Source of the DNA: Straminergon stramineum
Lineage: Eukaryota > Streptophyta > Bryopsida > Hypnales > Calliergonaceae
Length of the DNA: 64,000 nucleotides
Reading direction: 5' to 3'
Assembly (NCBI GenBank): GCA_963920665.1
Contig: OY987266.1
Span: 19,022,248-19,086,247, forward strand
This document shows positions 11,998 to 22,508 of this stretch, one piece after another. The position numbers and the translations under genes are program-made. The notes beneath the pieces are model-generated. The model was not told the origin of the DNA. It did not search any database and saw only the letters and a list, made by a program, of their open reading frames with translations. Each line of letters starts with the position of its first letter. The stretch's first letter is position 1.

Positions 11998-14225
11998 CTA
12001 ATTATGCCTATCGAAAATCTTCTCAATGACAACAGAGAATGCAGCAAAGCCTGCACACCCAAGACAAGCTGCCTGCGGTCCAGCTGCATCAGACAATTCA
12101 AACAGATTTGGTCAGATGTTTTCGGATTCAAATTCACCAAATCGGGGAAAGCTGCAAATACTAAAGTAGAATTTCACACAAGAAAGGCTCAAGCAACAAC
12201 ACTGACTGAAAAAGGGTTCACTGAAGGACAGGAAGGCGATGCGTCACTGAGTAGTTACTGACTGACGATACAGTACCCAGCTTTAAAACGGCACCATCAC
12301 GAGATTGTACTAGAAAACAAGTACTAGGAAAGTAGTAAAGACAACGAACCTCTTGCTGACATGCTCCCTCCTGTTGCACAGCCAGCTAGTACAGTATTTG
12401 TCGTGTCATGTCTTGCCCTAGCCTGCAGGAGACGTAAGTATCTGAATTCAGAGAAGGATCATTGATACCAAACTGCACAAAATCAAAGAGGTGAAAGCTG
12501 TAAACATACGATAATATAAGGATGACCCAGAAAAAACAGGACTAAATATAATAAGTATCTGGTCAAGGTCTGGGAAGACCAAGACCGTTATCCGACGTAA
12601 CCCTCTCCTCTAGACTAGTTCAGGTTCGTTAGGTATTGGAGATCTACAGCTCTCTGAGAGGGTTTTGACTCTAAAACCCTCTTCCTCTTTTCCAACCACG
12701 GTGCGCCATGCGGTGATGACAGCAGCTTTTGAGTTTCAGATAAGACGGACAAAGGCTTAAACTAGCAAATTATCTAAAAAATAAAAAAGCAATTCTTAAG
12801 ATATAGTGCAGCATTGTAATCTCTTGCAAAAATAGTCTGTCCCAGATCCAAGACAGTTTACATTTCTAACAAATCTACCAGCAAATACAGGATGGGACGA
12901 TAGAGTGAAGACGTTAACCAAAAACAAAGTGCAAATTACTACGGACAAAGAAAAGTTAATATAACTAGTAACATATTCTACTACCTTCTCAAAAACACAT
13001 TCAGTTCCTGCGAATATGGCACCCATAACAGAAAAAGTCTTGGCCATCTGCACACTTTTAGTGCTCATAGTTCGAGCTGCGTGAACGAAATTCTGTCGAG
13101 CTGTCATTGTCTCTGCATGAACGGGTGTTTCGAGAGCACCAAACAACATTCCCATGAAAATTCCCATTCCACCACCTGCAATGAAATTCAGACTAACGTA
13201 AGTGCACCTAGTTGCGACCCTTACCCAAAAGCAATCCCTAGAATTTTTTTCCCAGAAAGTAAATATTGATCACAAGCATGCACCCAATCTGAACATTAGA
13301 CTCGCTTATATAGTCAAAAGTTTGAAGATTCACGATTTATTCACACAGCGTCCCAAAACTTCAAGCCGTTCTGCATTCAAGTTCTCTTTCAATTCCTAAC
13401 TAGACCAAACGAAATTTAATTTAATCAAACAATAGGAAACATACTCAGGCTTATTCGGATCACAACAATTTCATTTACCTTGAAATCACGAAAGATTAGA
13501 AAGATAGCCATCAGACGCAAAGAAATTAACAGCCCTACACAAGTACACTTCGGCGTTCTTCAAGTTCACTCAAATTTACAAACCCTTGATTGTTGTGATC
13601 TTTTTCATAACAATTCAGCCCTAATCTCAATACCGTTGGTGGTGTAAATGCCACCATTGGTGACCAAATTCTAAAAATATAAAACTGGGAACCTTGTGCC
13701 TATCAAAATCAATGCACACACCAATAAATCTAGTCTATCTTTCTATGTTATCACGCAAAATTTTGTCACCTGAAACGAACTGAAAAAAAAGTTACAAATT
13801 CATAGCCTGATGAAAACTTCTCAAAATCCATTTGCTCAAAAGAAGAAAATATCCATTTCCTTCGTGCAACAACGAAATCTACCAGTAGGTTCAAATCTCC
13901 CAGCAATAACAATCTCGTAAACCCCGAACATAACCAAACTACAGGACGTCACAAAACCCTAAATCTTGATATCACCAGCACTCTTCCAAAATCCAAACCG
14001 AGGGGAGCGATACAGAATCACCACTGTTTCAAATTTGAGTAGCAAAGATCGCAAATGTTTTAAAGATTGAAGGCCTCAAAAAAGGAATGAGAAAAACGCA
14101 CCCATGACGCCACTGACAGCGGTGCGTACAGCGCAATTGTTGAAGATGTCTTGAGCTCGGATCTCATCCGGCGAAGGAAGACGCAATGGCGGTTCCTCGC
14201 TACTCGAGGGACCGGGCGTCGCCAT
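11998..14225 (-). CDS. TIM22: Mitochondrial inner-membrane translocase subunit TIM22
   Basis: This is the channel subunit of the TIM22 carrier translocase, which inserts polytopic carrier proteins into the mitochondrial inner membrane. Four exons join in frame: 14102-14225, 12985-13175, 12350-12422 and 11998-12083, giving 157 residues. Recognised segments in order are PDEIRAQDIFNNCAVRTAVS (residues about 19-38), the glycine-rich first membrane span GVMGGGMGIFMGMLFGAL, TMTARQNF, the second span around TFSVMGAIFAGTECVFEK, and the paired spans TTNTVLAGCATGGSMSARAG and ACLGCAGFAAFSVVIEKIFD. The end FDRHN matches plant TIM22. The GxxxG-type motifs and spaced cysteines are typical of the Tim17/22/23 family. 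The start is the only in-frame Met before the conserved region; an in-frame stop lies upstream near the telo-box. Length and the C-terminus favour TIM22 over Tim17, Tim23 or OEP16. Confidence 0.95.
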
Positions 14226-14342
14226 CGCTGGTTCAACGATTGTTGCCGGCTCGGCGAAGATCTGCTCCGAAGACAGTAAGTTAACTGCAGAGCTTTCGAT
14301 GGAGAATTCCTGGACGTTCTGTATGAGAGCAAAGACAGGGTT

Positions 14343-14357
14343 TTAGGGTTAGGGTTT
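14343..14357 (-). promoter_or_regulatory. Double telo-box in the TIM22 leader
   Basis: Two overlapping telomere-type units (ttagggttagggttt) lie about 120 bases 5' of the TIM22 start codon. The position suggests a leader or proximal promoter element of this gene. Confidence 0.6.
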
Positions 14358-14429
14358 GGTGATTCGCTCGAATGTACTGTAGTACGCCTGTGGATTCGCA
14401 GTCTAGACGTATGCGTGGTAGTCACTCAA

Positions 14430-17400
14430 GGTTGAGCATTCTTGGGGCCAAAGTTTAGTGATTTCGTTGACTTACTACTGTTAAGGTAGACCAGCCGATT
14501 ACCACCCTGATTTGCAATTTGAGTGTATTGGGACCAATTCCAAGAGGGGCACATATTTTTTTAGAGGTGTGTGCATGTTTCACGAATCAAACTCAACGGG
14601 AATTATAATTTTCCGATAAAATTTATAATTTATTTTTATTTTTAAAGTGGCCTACCTGAAATTACAAAATCGCTTGTAGACTAGTCATAAACGTCCTAAA
14701 ATAGTCTATAACCACCATTCTATGTACCTATTAGTACTTGAGTATTCACCAATCAAGAACTGTCATGTTATCTAAGTTGGAATTAGTGTAGTGACATTGT
14801 TAGGGATGTAAATGGATTTAGATGAGTTCTATGGTAGAGATGGGGCCAAAAGTGGGATGGTAGAAATAGGAAGCTAGTAGAAATGGGTTGGTCTACCTTA
14901 ATAATTTGCCAAAATTACACTGCTTTGAATTAGTGTAAGTTGGAATATTACTAGTATTGTACCAATTTTCACAAAGAATATTTCTACAAATATTTTGAGG
15001 TGACATTAACCCTCTAACAACACTGAGAATTGAAATTGTCCAATGAATGACTTAGGATATCTTTGTAGTGAACAAAGAAGCAATTCTTCATCCATTATTT
15101 TTATGGTGGGAGGTGGGGGCATGCAAAGTCTTTTTAGTCATGAGCCAACCCTCATAGAAGGCCTTTCTTTTTTTAGAAGTACAGAGATTTGAATACTACA
15201 GAAACCAAAAGTATCCCCCCATTGTTCTAGGGGTAACCCCTAAACGTCCAAAGTATTCTTTGAAATTCACAATTTGAGAAAAAATCTTCATAGAGTACTA
15301 TTTGGAAGAATATTTTGAAATTCATATACATATAAAAGTTGTAGATTTCGAGTTTTAGACTCCATCTATATGGTTAGATTCACCATTGCTATCACCAATG
15401 ATTTTTTTATAAATTTTGAAAGGGAAATTTCAAAATTCCATCTAAATTCAACTACAAGCAAAATATTAACATTTTTTTACTCAAATTTATTGAAATGGAT
15501 TTGAAATGAGAATCTCTTGACATGGTGATTTTTTGAAATTTTTGTATTCTTAAAATCTATGACCTCATTTTGGCAAATCTAGTTTTAAACTAGAGTCAAT
15601 GCAATTTTGACATACTTCTACATTTGCAATTTTAGAAAAATATGTCCTAGCTAGTAACACCAAATCCAAACATTAGATAGGATAACAACTTGATAAAGCA
15701 TCTTTACAAATTAGGATGTCTTTCATCCAAACAATAATGAGGATGAAACTTGAGTTTCAATTTGTTTGTTGTTTAGAAAGTGACAATTTTTTAAGGAATA
15801 CCTACTATATACCATAGCTTCCTTGTAGCTTAGGGAGTTGTCTACCTAATAATTAATTAAAGTGAAAAAGCAATGAGGCAATCCAAAAATAATATATTAG
15901 AATAAAAAACTTTTAAAGTATAATTAAAATGAGTTAGGCATTCATCCAAATTGTTTTTACAATTTTTAGATAGTTCTTGTTACTTCATCTAAGGTAGTCG
16001 CATTTACTTAAACCCTTGTCTTAACCTCCAAACTCTAAACCCTCTACCTTGTGTATTAGGGTTTGTTGCATGTGAAAAATACGATTTCTTTGTAAGAGAT
16101 GCTATTGTAGAACTATCAAAATGGCAAGGCAAAAAAAAATTGCAATATTTTCTTACATTTATTGACAAAGAAGAAATTCAAGATTGTATGAAGCGAGCTG
16201 AATTTCTATAATTAGGCAATCATTTAATATATAGTTTTTCTATTTGGACAAACTAGGAAAAAAAAAGTTCCAAGAATTTAGGCACCCATTTAGATAATTA
16301 TTTTCTAACCAAGCTGCTAGGAAGCCAACATAATCAATTTGAAAATTTGAATTCCATCTAAGTATGCAATAAAACTCATAACATTCTTTAAACTTGAGGG
16401 CAAGGGGGTCCTTTTGCTTCACATGAATTCTGTCTCTTTTCACCTTTGAACTCTCGAATTCCATGAAGTGAGGGTCACCATATATAGATTCCGTGCACAA
16501 TGACATTGTAGAAGGACCCTTTCGTTCAAGAACAATATGCTATGAAATGGAAAATTATAGAAAATAGAATCATTGTCAAAAGTATGAAAACTTTATAATT
16601 ATTTTGAATGGATCTTCAAATATGAAAGTTAATCGTAAAGTGTAAGTTATGCAATGAGGACTATGTGAGCCGAAGTTTGAGAAAAACATAGGGTGAGACT
16701 CTTTGGACCACCCAAACTGGGGTCTATCTAATAGAATGTGGTGTTGTGTTTCTTTTGTATTATTCTTAGTTAAGCCTCCCTAACACCCTTGGTACATTCA
16801 AACTGGGGTTCATATTACAATTAACTCCTTCCATATGTATTTGATGGTCCACGATGGTCCTAAACAACCAGGTGATGATGGAGGGGTACAAACTACCAAA
16901 CCAAATGGTGTGCTTGTGGGTTCACTACTTGGTGGCAACATGTTCTTTACCTTGTGTGAAATCAACTTCTCTTCTTGACAAAAAAACCCACTTGCAATTT
17001 GTTTCTTGAATTTGCTTGTTGCAAAAATAAGAAGAAAAATGAAATTATAAAATTTTCGGAACTGTTTTGAGGACAAATATAAATTCTTAATACCAGTGAC
17101 AATGAAACTACGAGAAACTTGCCTGGGAATCTTACACATGCCTTGAACATATGATTGTTTCATGTGACAAAGTACACTATGATGACCTGTCCAAAAATCG
17201 CCCAAAACATTTGAGGACTGGCTTTTGATGAATCTGATGTGCTTTGGAAGATTAGATTCTGCTCATTTTTCATTTGGCAATTGAATCATGCTCTCCATTA
17301 ATTATTGATAGACTCCATGAGTATCTCATCCATTCAACCTCATGCTAAGCTTGGTACCTGTTTCTGTTTTCATTCTGGTTCTCATCTTGTATCACAAGGA

Positions 17401-18600
17401 TTCAAAGGAAGCACAATAAGCATGTAAAGTAAACATGTGTGTTACCCATCAGATTTGGTATCTAGGTACCCTTGGGAAAAGCTCTTCGTCAACTCATGTA
17501 TTTTTCAAAGATTAAAAAAAGTTGGAGAGAAGTCATTTGCAAGTCGAATCAAAGCATTCCGACAAGAAATGAAATTTTGGTGTTTTTTCAAAGTTTGTTG
17601 AGACAAAATTGGTACAACATGTGTGGGTAGACCCATGGTAAATCATGTGTCATATGTGTCTCCTCCCCAAATGCATTGCCATGATCCTGAAGGGTTGCTA
17701 AGATTGTGGTGATAGGTGGGTGAATGACTCAAATGGGAGGGTTGAGTAGATGTCTGAATTGGGTGATTGATGACATTGGATTGTTCTACCTTATATGTAT
17801 GGATATAGTAATTAAGTGGTTCTGAATGTACCCCCTCTCTTAACTTGTCAAATGTCCGCACGTCCCCCAAGTGGATGTGCCTTAGTCAACATTGATTGTA
17901 ACTTTTAAAATATCCATTTTTGGTATTTGATTCAAACTAAGGAATTGAAACTTGACAAGTTTCAGTTCTCTTCCATCTTAAAATTTTAAAAAAATCCATG
18001 AATTGAACGAATTATTGCAATAATTGCAAGCTTTAAGTATTAAAGTCCAAATTGCTCAATATTGTGTGTTTTCATTCAGATTTTATTTTTCTTAATTTTA
18101 TTTAAAACTTCAAAAACAAAATTTTGTTTTTCATTAAAAATTGCAGATTATATGTATATAAATTCTCTTAAAAGATTAAAAAAATCTACTTTTCATCAAG
18201 AAATATGAGAAAATCCACGTTTATAGAAAATTCATTTTTTCACAAGTAAAAATACCAAAGTTTTACATAACAATTCTATAATAGGATAAATTTAGCTTGA
18301 TAGTGAAATTTGACTTGAAGGTCATTGCCAAGGGTGTTTTGGGTGTAAAAAATAGAATAATTTATGGAAATTTTATCACACTAAATAATTTCTATTGCTA
18401 ATTGTTACTTGTGAAATAATTTCAAATCAATGGGACTTTTTGCTATATTGATTCATTTATTTTCACTTTTTGCTACTAAAATTACAACGAGGACAATTTT
18501 TCTTGCTATGATAGACAATCTATTATCCCATATATTAAAAATACAAGAATAATATTTGAATACAATTTAGAAGGGTAAATATTTCTCAAAACCCTTTCCT
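14430..18600. other. AT-rich spacer with decayed repeats
   Basis: No gene is recognised. A diverged relative of the TTAA-bounded family is suggested at about 15038-15245, where a tccaatgaatgac-type start and ggggtaacccc end are visible. The area 16240-17870 has several minus-strand open frames (for example 16810-17205 and 17643-17870) with no domain I can name. It could be old retroelement remains, but nothing specific supports that. Confidence 0.45.
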
Positions 18601-18625
18601 AAATCCTTGGGGACTTAAATAACAA

Positions 18626-18863
18626 GGGTTGCTATTATATGAGCCTAGGAAAGTGAGCCCATGAGCCTAGAAGGCTATACATCTATATTATAAGTGTATG
18701 TATTATAAAAACCTACTATGATTATACTGTAATTATATTGTAGATACTTATATTATAGGTGTTTATGTTATAAACAACTTCAATGGTTGTAAGATATCTA
18801 CTTATATATATATGCTTAAGGCTCATATGCTCGCATTTCCATGCTCACATTGTAGCATCATTG
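18626..18863. mobile_element. Mutator-like MITE, second copy, with 12-bp target duplication
   Basis: An exact 12-bp direct repeat, cttaaataacaa, flanks the element at 18614-18625 and 18864-18875. The ends are inverted and rich in gagcc phrases: left tatgagcctaggaaagtgag; right, in reverse complement, gctacaatgtgagcatgg. Its interior in reverse complement (ataagtagatatcttacaac) matches the interior of the 8832 element (gtaagtagatattctacaac), so the two belong to one family in opposite orientation. It is non-coding. Confidence 0.8.
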
Positions 18864-18875
18864 CTTAAATAACAA

Positions 18876-19612
18876 ACATCTATTATCAACAATCTAATGA
18901 AATTGTCATAATTTGTATATTTGTAGAAAGGTTCAAGAAAAAATGTGCCAAAATTCCCAAAAAATTTGGGGACTAAAATATTAAAGTCAATATAGTAACA
19001 TCACTTAATTCTTAAAACCTCATCAAGAGCCAATTGTTACCTCCCACATATATGCAACAAGTGTTGGTGAATTCTTAGCACTACCTCACTATAATTTTGT
19101 AGTGAGGAGTAGCACCATATCTAATTGGAAATTGTTTCTCAAACCATCCCCTACAAATTCTTGCATGAAATGTACAATTTCTATTTATGAGAGCTTAGGA
19201 TCAATTTTGGGCACATCAATGTTCAACATTTAGAAAAACTTATGGTTTATTCATATGCTATCCAAAAATATATTTCAGGAGAATGTGTTGTAGCTTTGTG
19301 ACTACCAATAAAATACAACATAAAATTTTGCAATTCAATAATAGGAACCATGTTCAAACCCTTATTTGGAAAATTTTAGATGTTAGCACCTTAGTGCCAA
19401 AATAGTGCACCATCGATGGCAATGTGCTACAAGGGATTGCATATTGTTGCATATGGAGGCTAAGTTTAACTTTAAAAGGACACTAAAACTAAAGGTGGCC
19501 AATGGATCAATTTCAAGATAATTGCAAAAATGAAGAATACACCTATTGGTTCATAAATTGGATCATTTGTGACAAACTAAGTACCTTGATGATAGTTCTC
19601 GTCCTTTCAAGA
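18876..19612. other. AT-rich spacer with a diverged repeat
   Basis: Nothing coding is recognised. The part 19490-19600 resembles the short element at 29158-29306 (shared order of gtgg-caatggat, cacctattggttca and gattacct-like phrases), so it is probably an old TTAA-bounded relative. Confidence 0.45.
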
Positions 19613-19841
19613 TTATCCCTGTAAGGTCATTGCAAACACTAAGTGTCCAATGGATGACAAATAATCCTTCTATATAAGAGAAAAGCACAAGTGTTCACCT
19701 TTGGAATTTTGTATGAAATAGGGGGGTCTTGTATAATAGGTTGAGCTCTAATGAGTGTTCTTGTATTTACTTAACTAAATAATTCACATTGTTTTAGAAA
19801 GGATGATTACCATAGTGACCAACCTGTCCTTCAAGGGTTAA
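19613..19841 (+). mobile_element. TTAA-bounded element (229 bp), first of a tandem pair
   Basis: It starts TTATCCCTGTAAGGTCATT and ends gtccttcaaGGGTTAA at 19841. It contains the family core (tcttgtataataggttgagc followed by aatgagtg). Its right TTAA at 19838-19841 is shared with the next element, which begins at the same four bases. Confidence 0.75.
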
Positions 19842-20065
19842 CCTTTAAAGGATACCACATTTGTTTTTTGGCCGATGAATGACAAAGAGACCTTCAATGT
19901 AGAACACAAGTGCAATTGTTCATCCTCAACATTTTGTGTGAAAAGGGGAGGTCTTGTACAATAGTTTGACTTCCAATGAGTGCTTTTGGATTTTTCTTAA
20001 ACCAATGATTCACACAATACCCAAAAGGATAATTTCCAGTCACCATCCTGTCCTTCCAGGGTTAA
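19838..20065 (+). mobile_element. TTAA-bounded element (228 bp), second of a tandem pair
   Basis: Both ends are intact: TTAACCTTTAAAGGATACC on the left and gtccttccaGGGTTAA on the right (20062-20065). The inverted terminal repeats match over about 16 bases with few differences. The core phrases gtgtgaaaaggggaggtctt and gacttccaatgagtgctttt are well preserved. This is the best single example of the ~230-bp family in the window. Confidence 0.85.
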
Positions 20066-22508
20066 ACAACCCTTGTATCTTCTTCTGCACTTTCAACTGC
20101 TAGTCACTTTGATCTAGCTTCTTATGTATTCTCATTGAGTGTCATTAATACGGTCTTTTTCGCAAATGCTGTGCACCAATGAAATTGGGACACAAAGCCA
20201 AACTCAGACAGGCCTCTACAGTAGTACACTTCAAAACCAGGGCTGCCGCAATAGGAAAAGAAAACCCAAGTGAAAGTAGAAAAGATCCTTCAAACGAGGA
20301 TACGTTCCATCCAGCAAGAACCGTGAGGATTTGTACGTACCTCTGTACCTACGCTCCACGCATTACCCATTGCAAGGCCGGAAATAATGGCCCTTGCATG
20401 ATACCTCAAATCATGGCACAGCTCAAAGTAGTAACTTAGCTCAAGAAGTGTCGTGCGTTCAACATGTTAAAAACTCTAGATGAAACGTTACTTTCACGGT
20501 GTTGGTGGAATCAATTTCATGCAGATGCCAAACTATCAATACACTATTGGATCCAGTCGATGACTGCATGCGGTGACAGTGACAAACGCTGGAACCCCAT
20601 TATTTGATAATTAATTGAGTCAAGGCCTAGCTAGCTATCTAGCTGTTGAATTCCTACTCAGTCTGCAACTTTGTCACCAAAGTCACAACCTTGCACAAAC
20701 TTAATCTTTATGAAATCGATCAGGACAGGAGGAACGACAGGAGTACTACAGAACAAGAATAGACCTGGCTAGTAGCCTGGAGTGCAGGCATAGGCTGGCG
20801 TTCTGTTGAATGGGTATCGAAGCCAACAAAATCCTACGCGAGGTAAGGAAAGTCTACTCCTATGAACAGTGCACCCAAAACCGACACAACGTACCATTTG
20901 TTGTACATTTAGATGTCCTTAAATGCAGGATTCTTTTACTTAATGTCAATTCTTGTAGTTTGTTAGTTTTGGGTGTACTTACGTCATAGAGTACCCTCAG
21001 ACAAGTATTCACAAAACCAAAGGTCATTCAGATCGATCCCTAGGTGACAAATTCGTGATTATAAATAACTATATAGATCTCAAGCAGGATGGCTAGCACA
21101 ACCTAGGAGTCATTCCGATCCTATGAAAAATCCGATAGGACCCTGGATTTCCTCTTCCTAGGTCCTCTACAGTAAAAAACTAGTCAAGCAATCATATTTA
21201 AACGTCACATGGTCCCTTCAACCAAGCAGGGGCCATGAGCAGAGTGCAACTTGCTTGTGTATCTACTTGAAGAAAAATGTAAGGTAGTTGAGGGTCAATG
21301 GAAAGCAACTCCACTTACACTGAGTGAAGTTTGATCCGTTAAGGAGTACAATTATGGAGGCGATGAACGTCACAACAGTACCTGGTGAGTGAGAGAGATA
21401 GAGAGAGGGAGGGAAGGAGCTCCAACAATGCTAATGGTACAGCCACGTCCAAAACCGAAGTGGGATTGACAGCAACAGCGAATTATAGTTCTGGGGCACT
21501 GAAGTAGTCGGAGCTGATCGAATCTTCATTGAAGTGAGCCCGTCCGAGTTCTCAGAATGAGTAGTTGCACTGTGTCGCAATTCCTCGGAATGAGTAGTTG
21601 CACTGTGTCACAATTCCCCAGAATGAGTAGTTGCACTATGTCACCTGCCAGCAAGAAGTGTGTGTTTCCGGCAATGAGTAGCTGCAGTCACTATGCTTAA
21701 AAGGTCAGTATAGCCGCAGCCACACCAGTTGAAGTACTATCGTGCAACATAGTGGGCAATAAAAATAAGTTTTCTCTCAGGAGCTAGCAGATGTGGTCAG
21801 CGAGGGAGCTCTTCCAATTCTACAGCATGCAACTATCTCCTGCTTCTGCTCAAGCATTGTTGTAACTGGTACTGGTTTGCACACGGTTTATGATACCTCT
21901 AGCGCTTCTATTCAATAACCCTCGTCCCTGAGGTCACTGTTTTAGTTCTCTAGTATGCAATGCAAACATAGACTTCTCGTTGTAGCTTTGATTTTGGGGT
22001 TGGTAACGAATGCACCGTGATGACCGTAACCTTGTGTTACTGTTGAACGTTACATCCAGCTTCAAAGTGGTGGGGACTGCAAGCGGTGCGGGAAAGATTG
22101 GAAGGCCAGCTCCGAAGTTGTCCCATCTCCATAAAGTGGTCAAGTGCACAAGAGCTCTGAAGTTCGATGTTGCACAAAATTGGTCCCCGAATCTGAAATC
22201 CAGTCAAAACTCAGGTATGCAGTCACCCCAGTCAGTGCACGGACTGCTAACGCATTCTGGTCACAGACACTCAAAACGCTTTATTATAACCATCTCTGAA
22301 ACTACATTCTAGAATATTCTGCAAACTTGCCACAAAATGATTGACTATAGCACACTTGTAAGTGAGGTGGTAAGATCAAAGAGGATTAAATGTATTGGGC
22401 TTTCCGAACAGAGCAGACTTCGCCATGGCGCAGCTGGAAGCAGGCGTGGTCCGGCAGGGATAGTCCGACTTAGATTGAAGGATAATTGAAGCATTTGAGT
22501 CCCTTAAG
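20066..22508. other. Higher-GC region 5' of the TRM-like gene
   Basis: Composition changes to gene-like GC from about 20150. It probably holds the promoter and untranslated exons of the plus-strand gene starting at 22509. A purine-rich gagaga tract lies near 21390-21415 and a 33-bp tandem array at 21553. The open frames at 20179-20439 and 22010-22312 have no recognised domain. No VARLMGLE-type motif, expected in a TRM N-terminus, was found here. Confidence 0.4.
21553..21690. repeat. 33-bp tandem repeat upstream of the TRM-like gene
   Basis: The phrase gaatgagtagttgcact recurs at 21555, 21588 and 21621, an exact 33-bp period. A fourth, degraded copy (caatgagtagctgcagt) lies near 21672. The array is about 0.9 kb before the first recognised exon, so it may sit in the promoter or leader. 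Confidence 0.9.

Noticed and set aside
14060..14425. 121-codon minus-strand frame beginning with a Thr/Ser/Arg-rich stretch
   Set aside because: It overlaps TIM22 exon 1 in a different frame; the TIM22 frame is supported by conserved residues and splicing.
16810..17870. Possible retrotransposon remains
   Set aside because: Several open frames suggested old retroelement DNA, but no protease, reverse transcriptase, integrase motif, LTR pair or primer-binding site could be identified.
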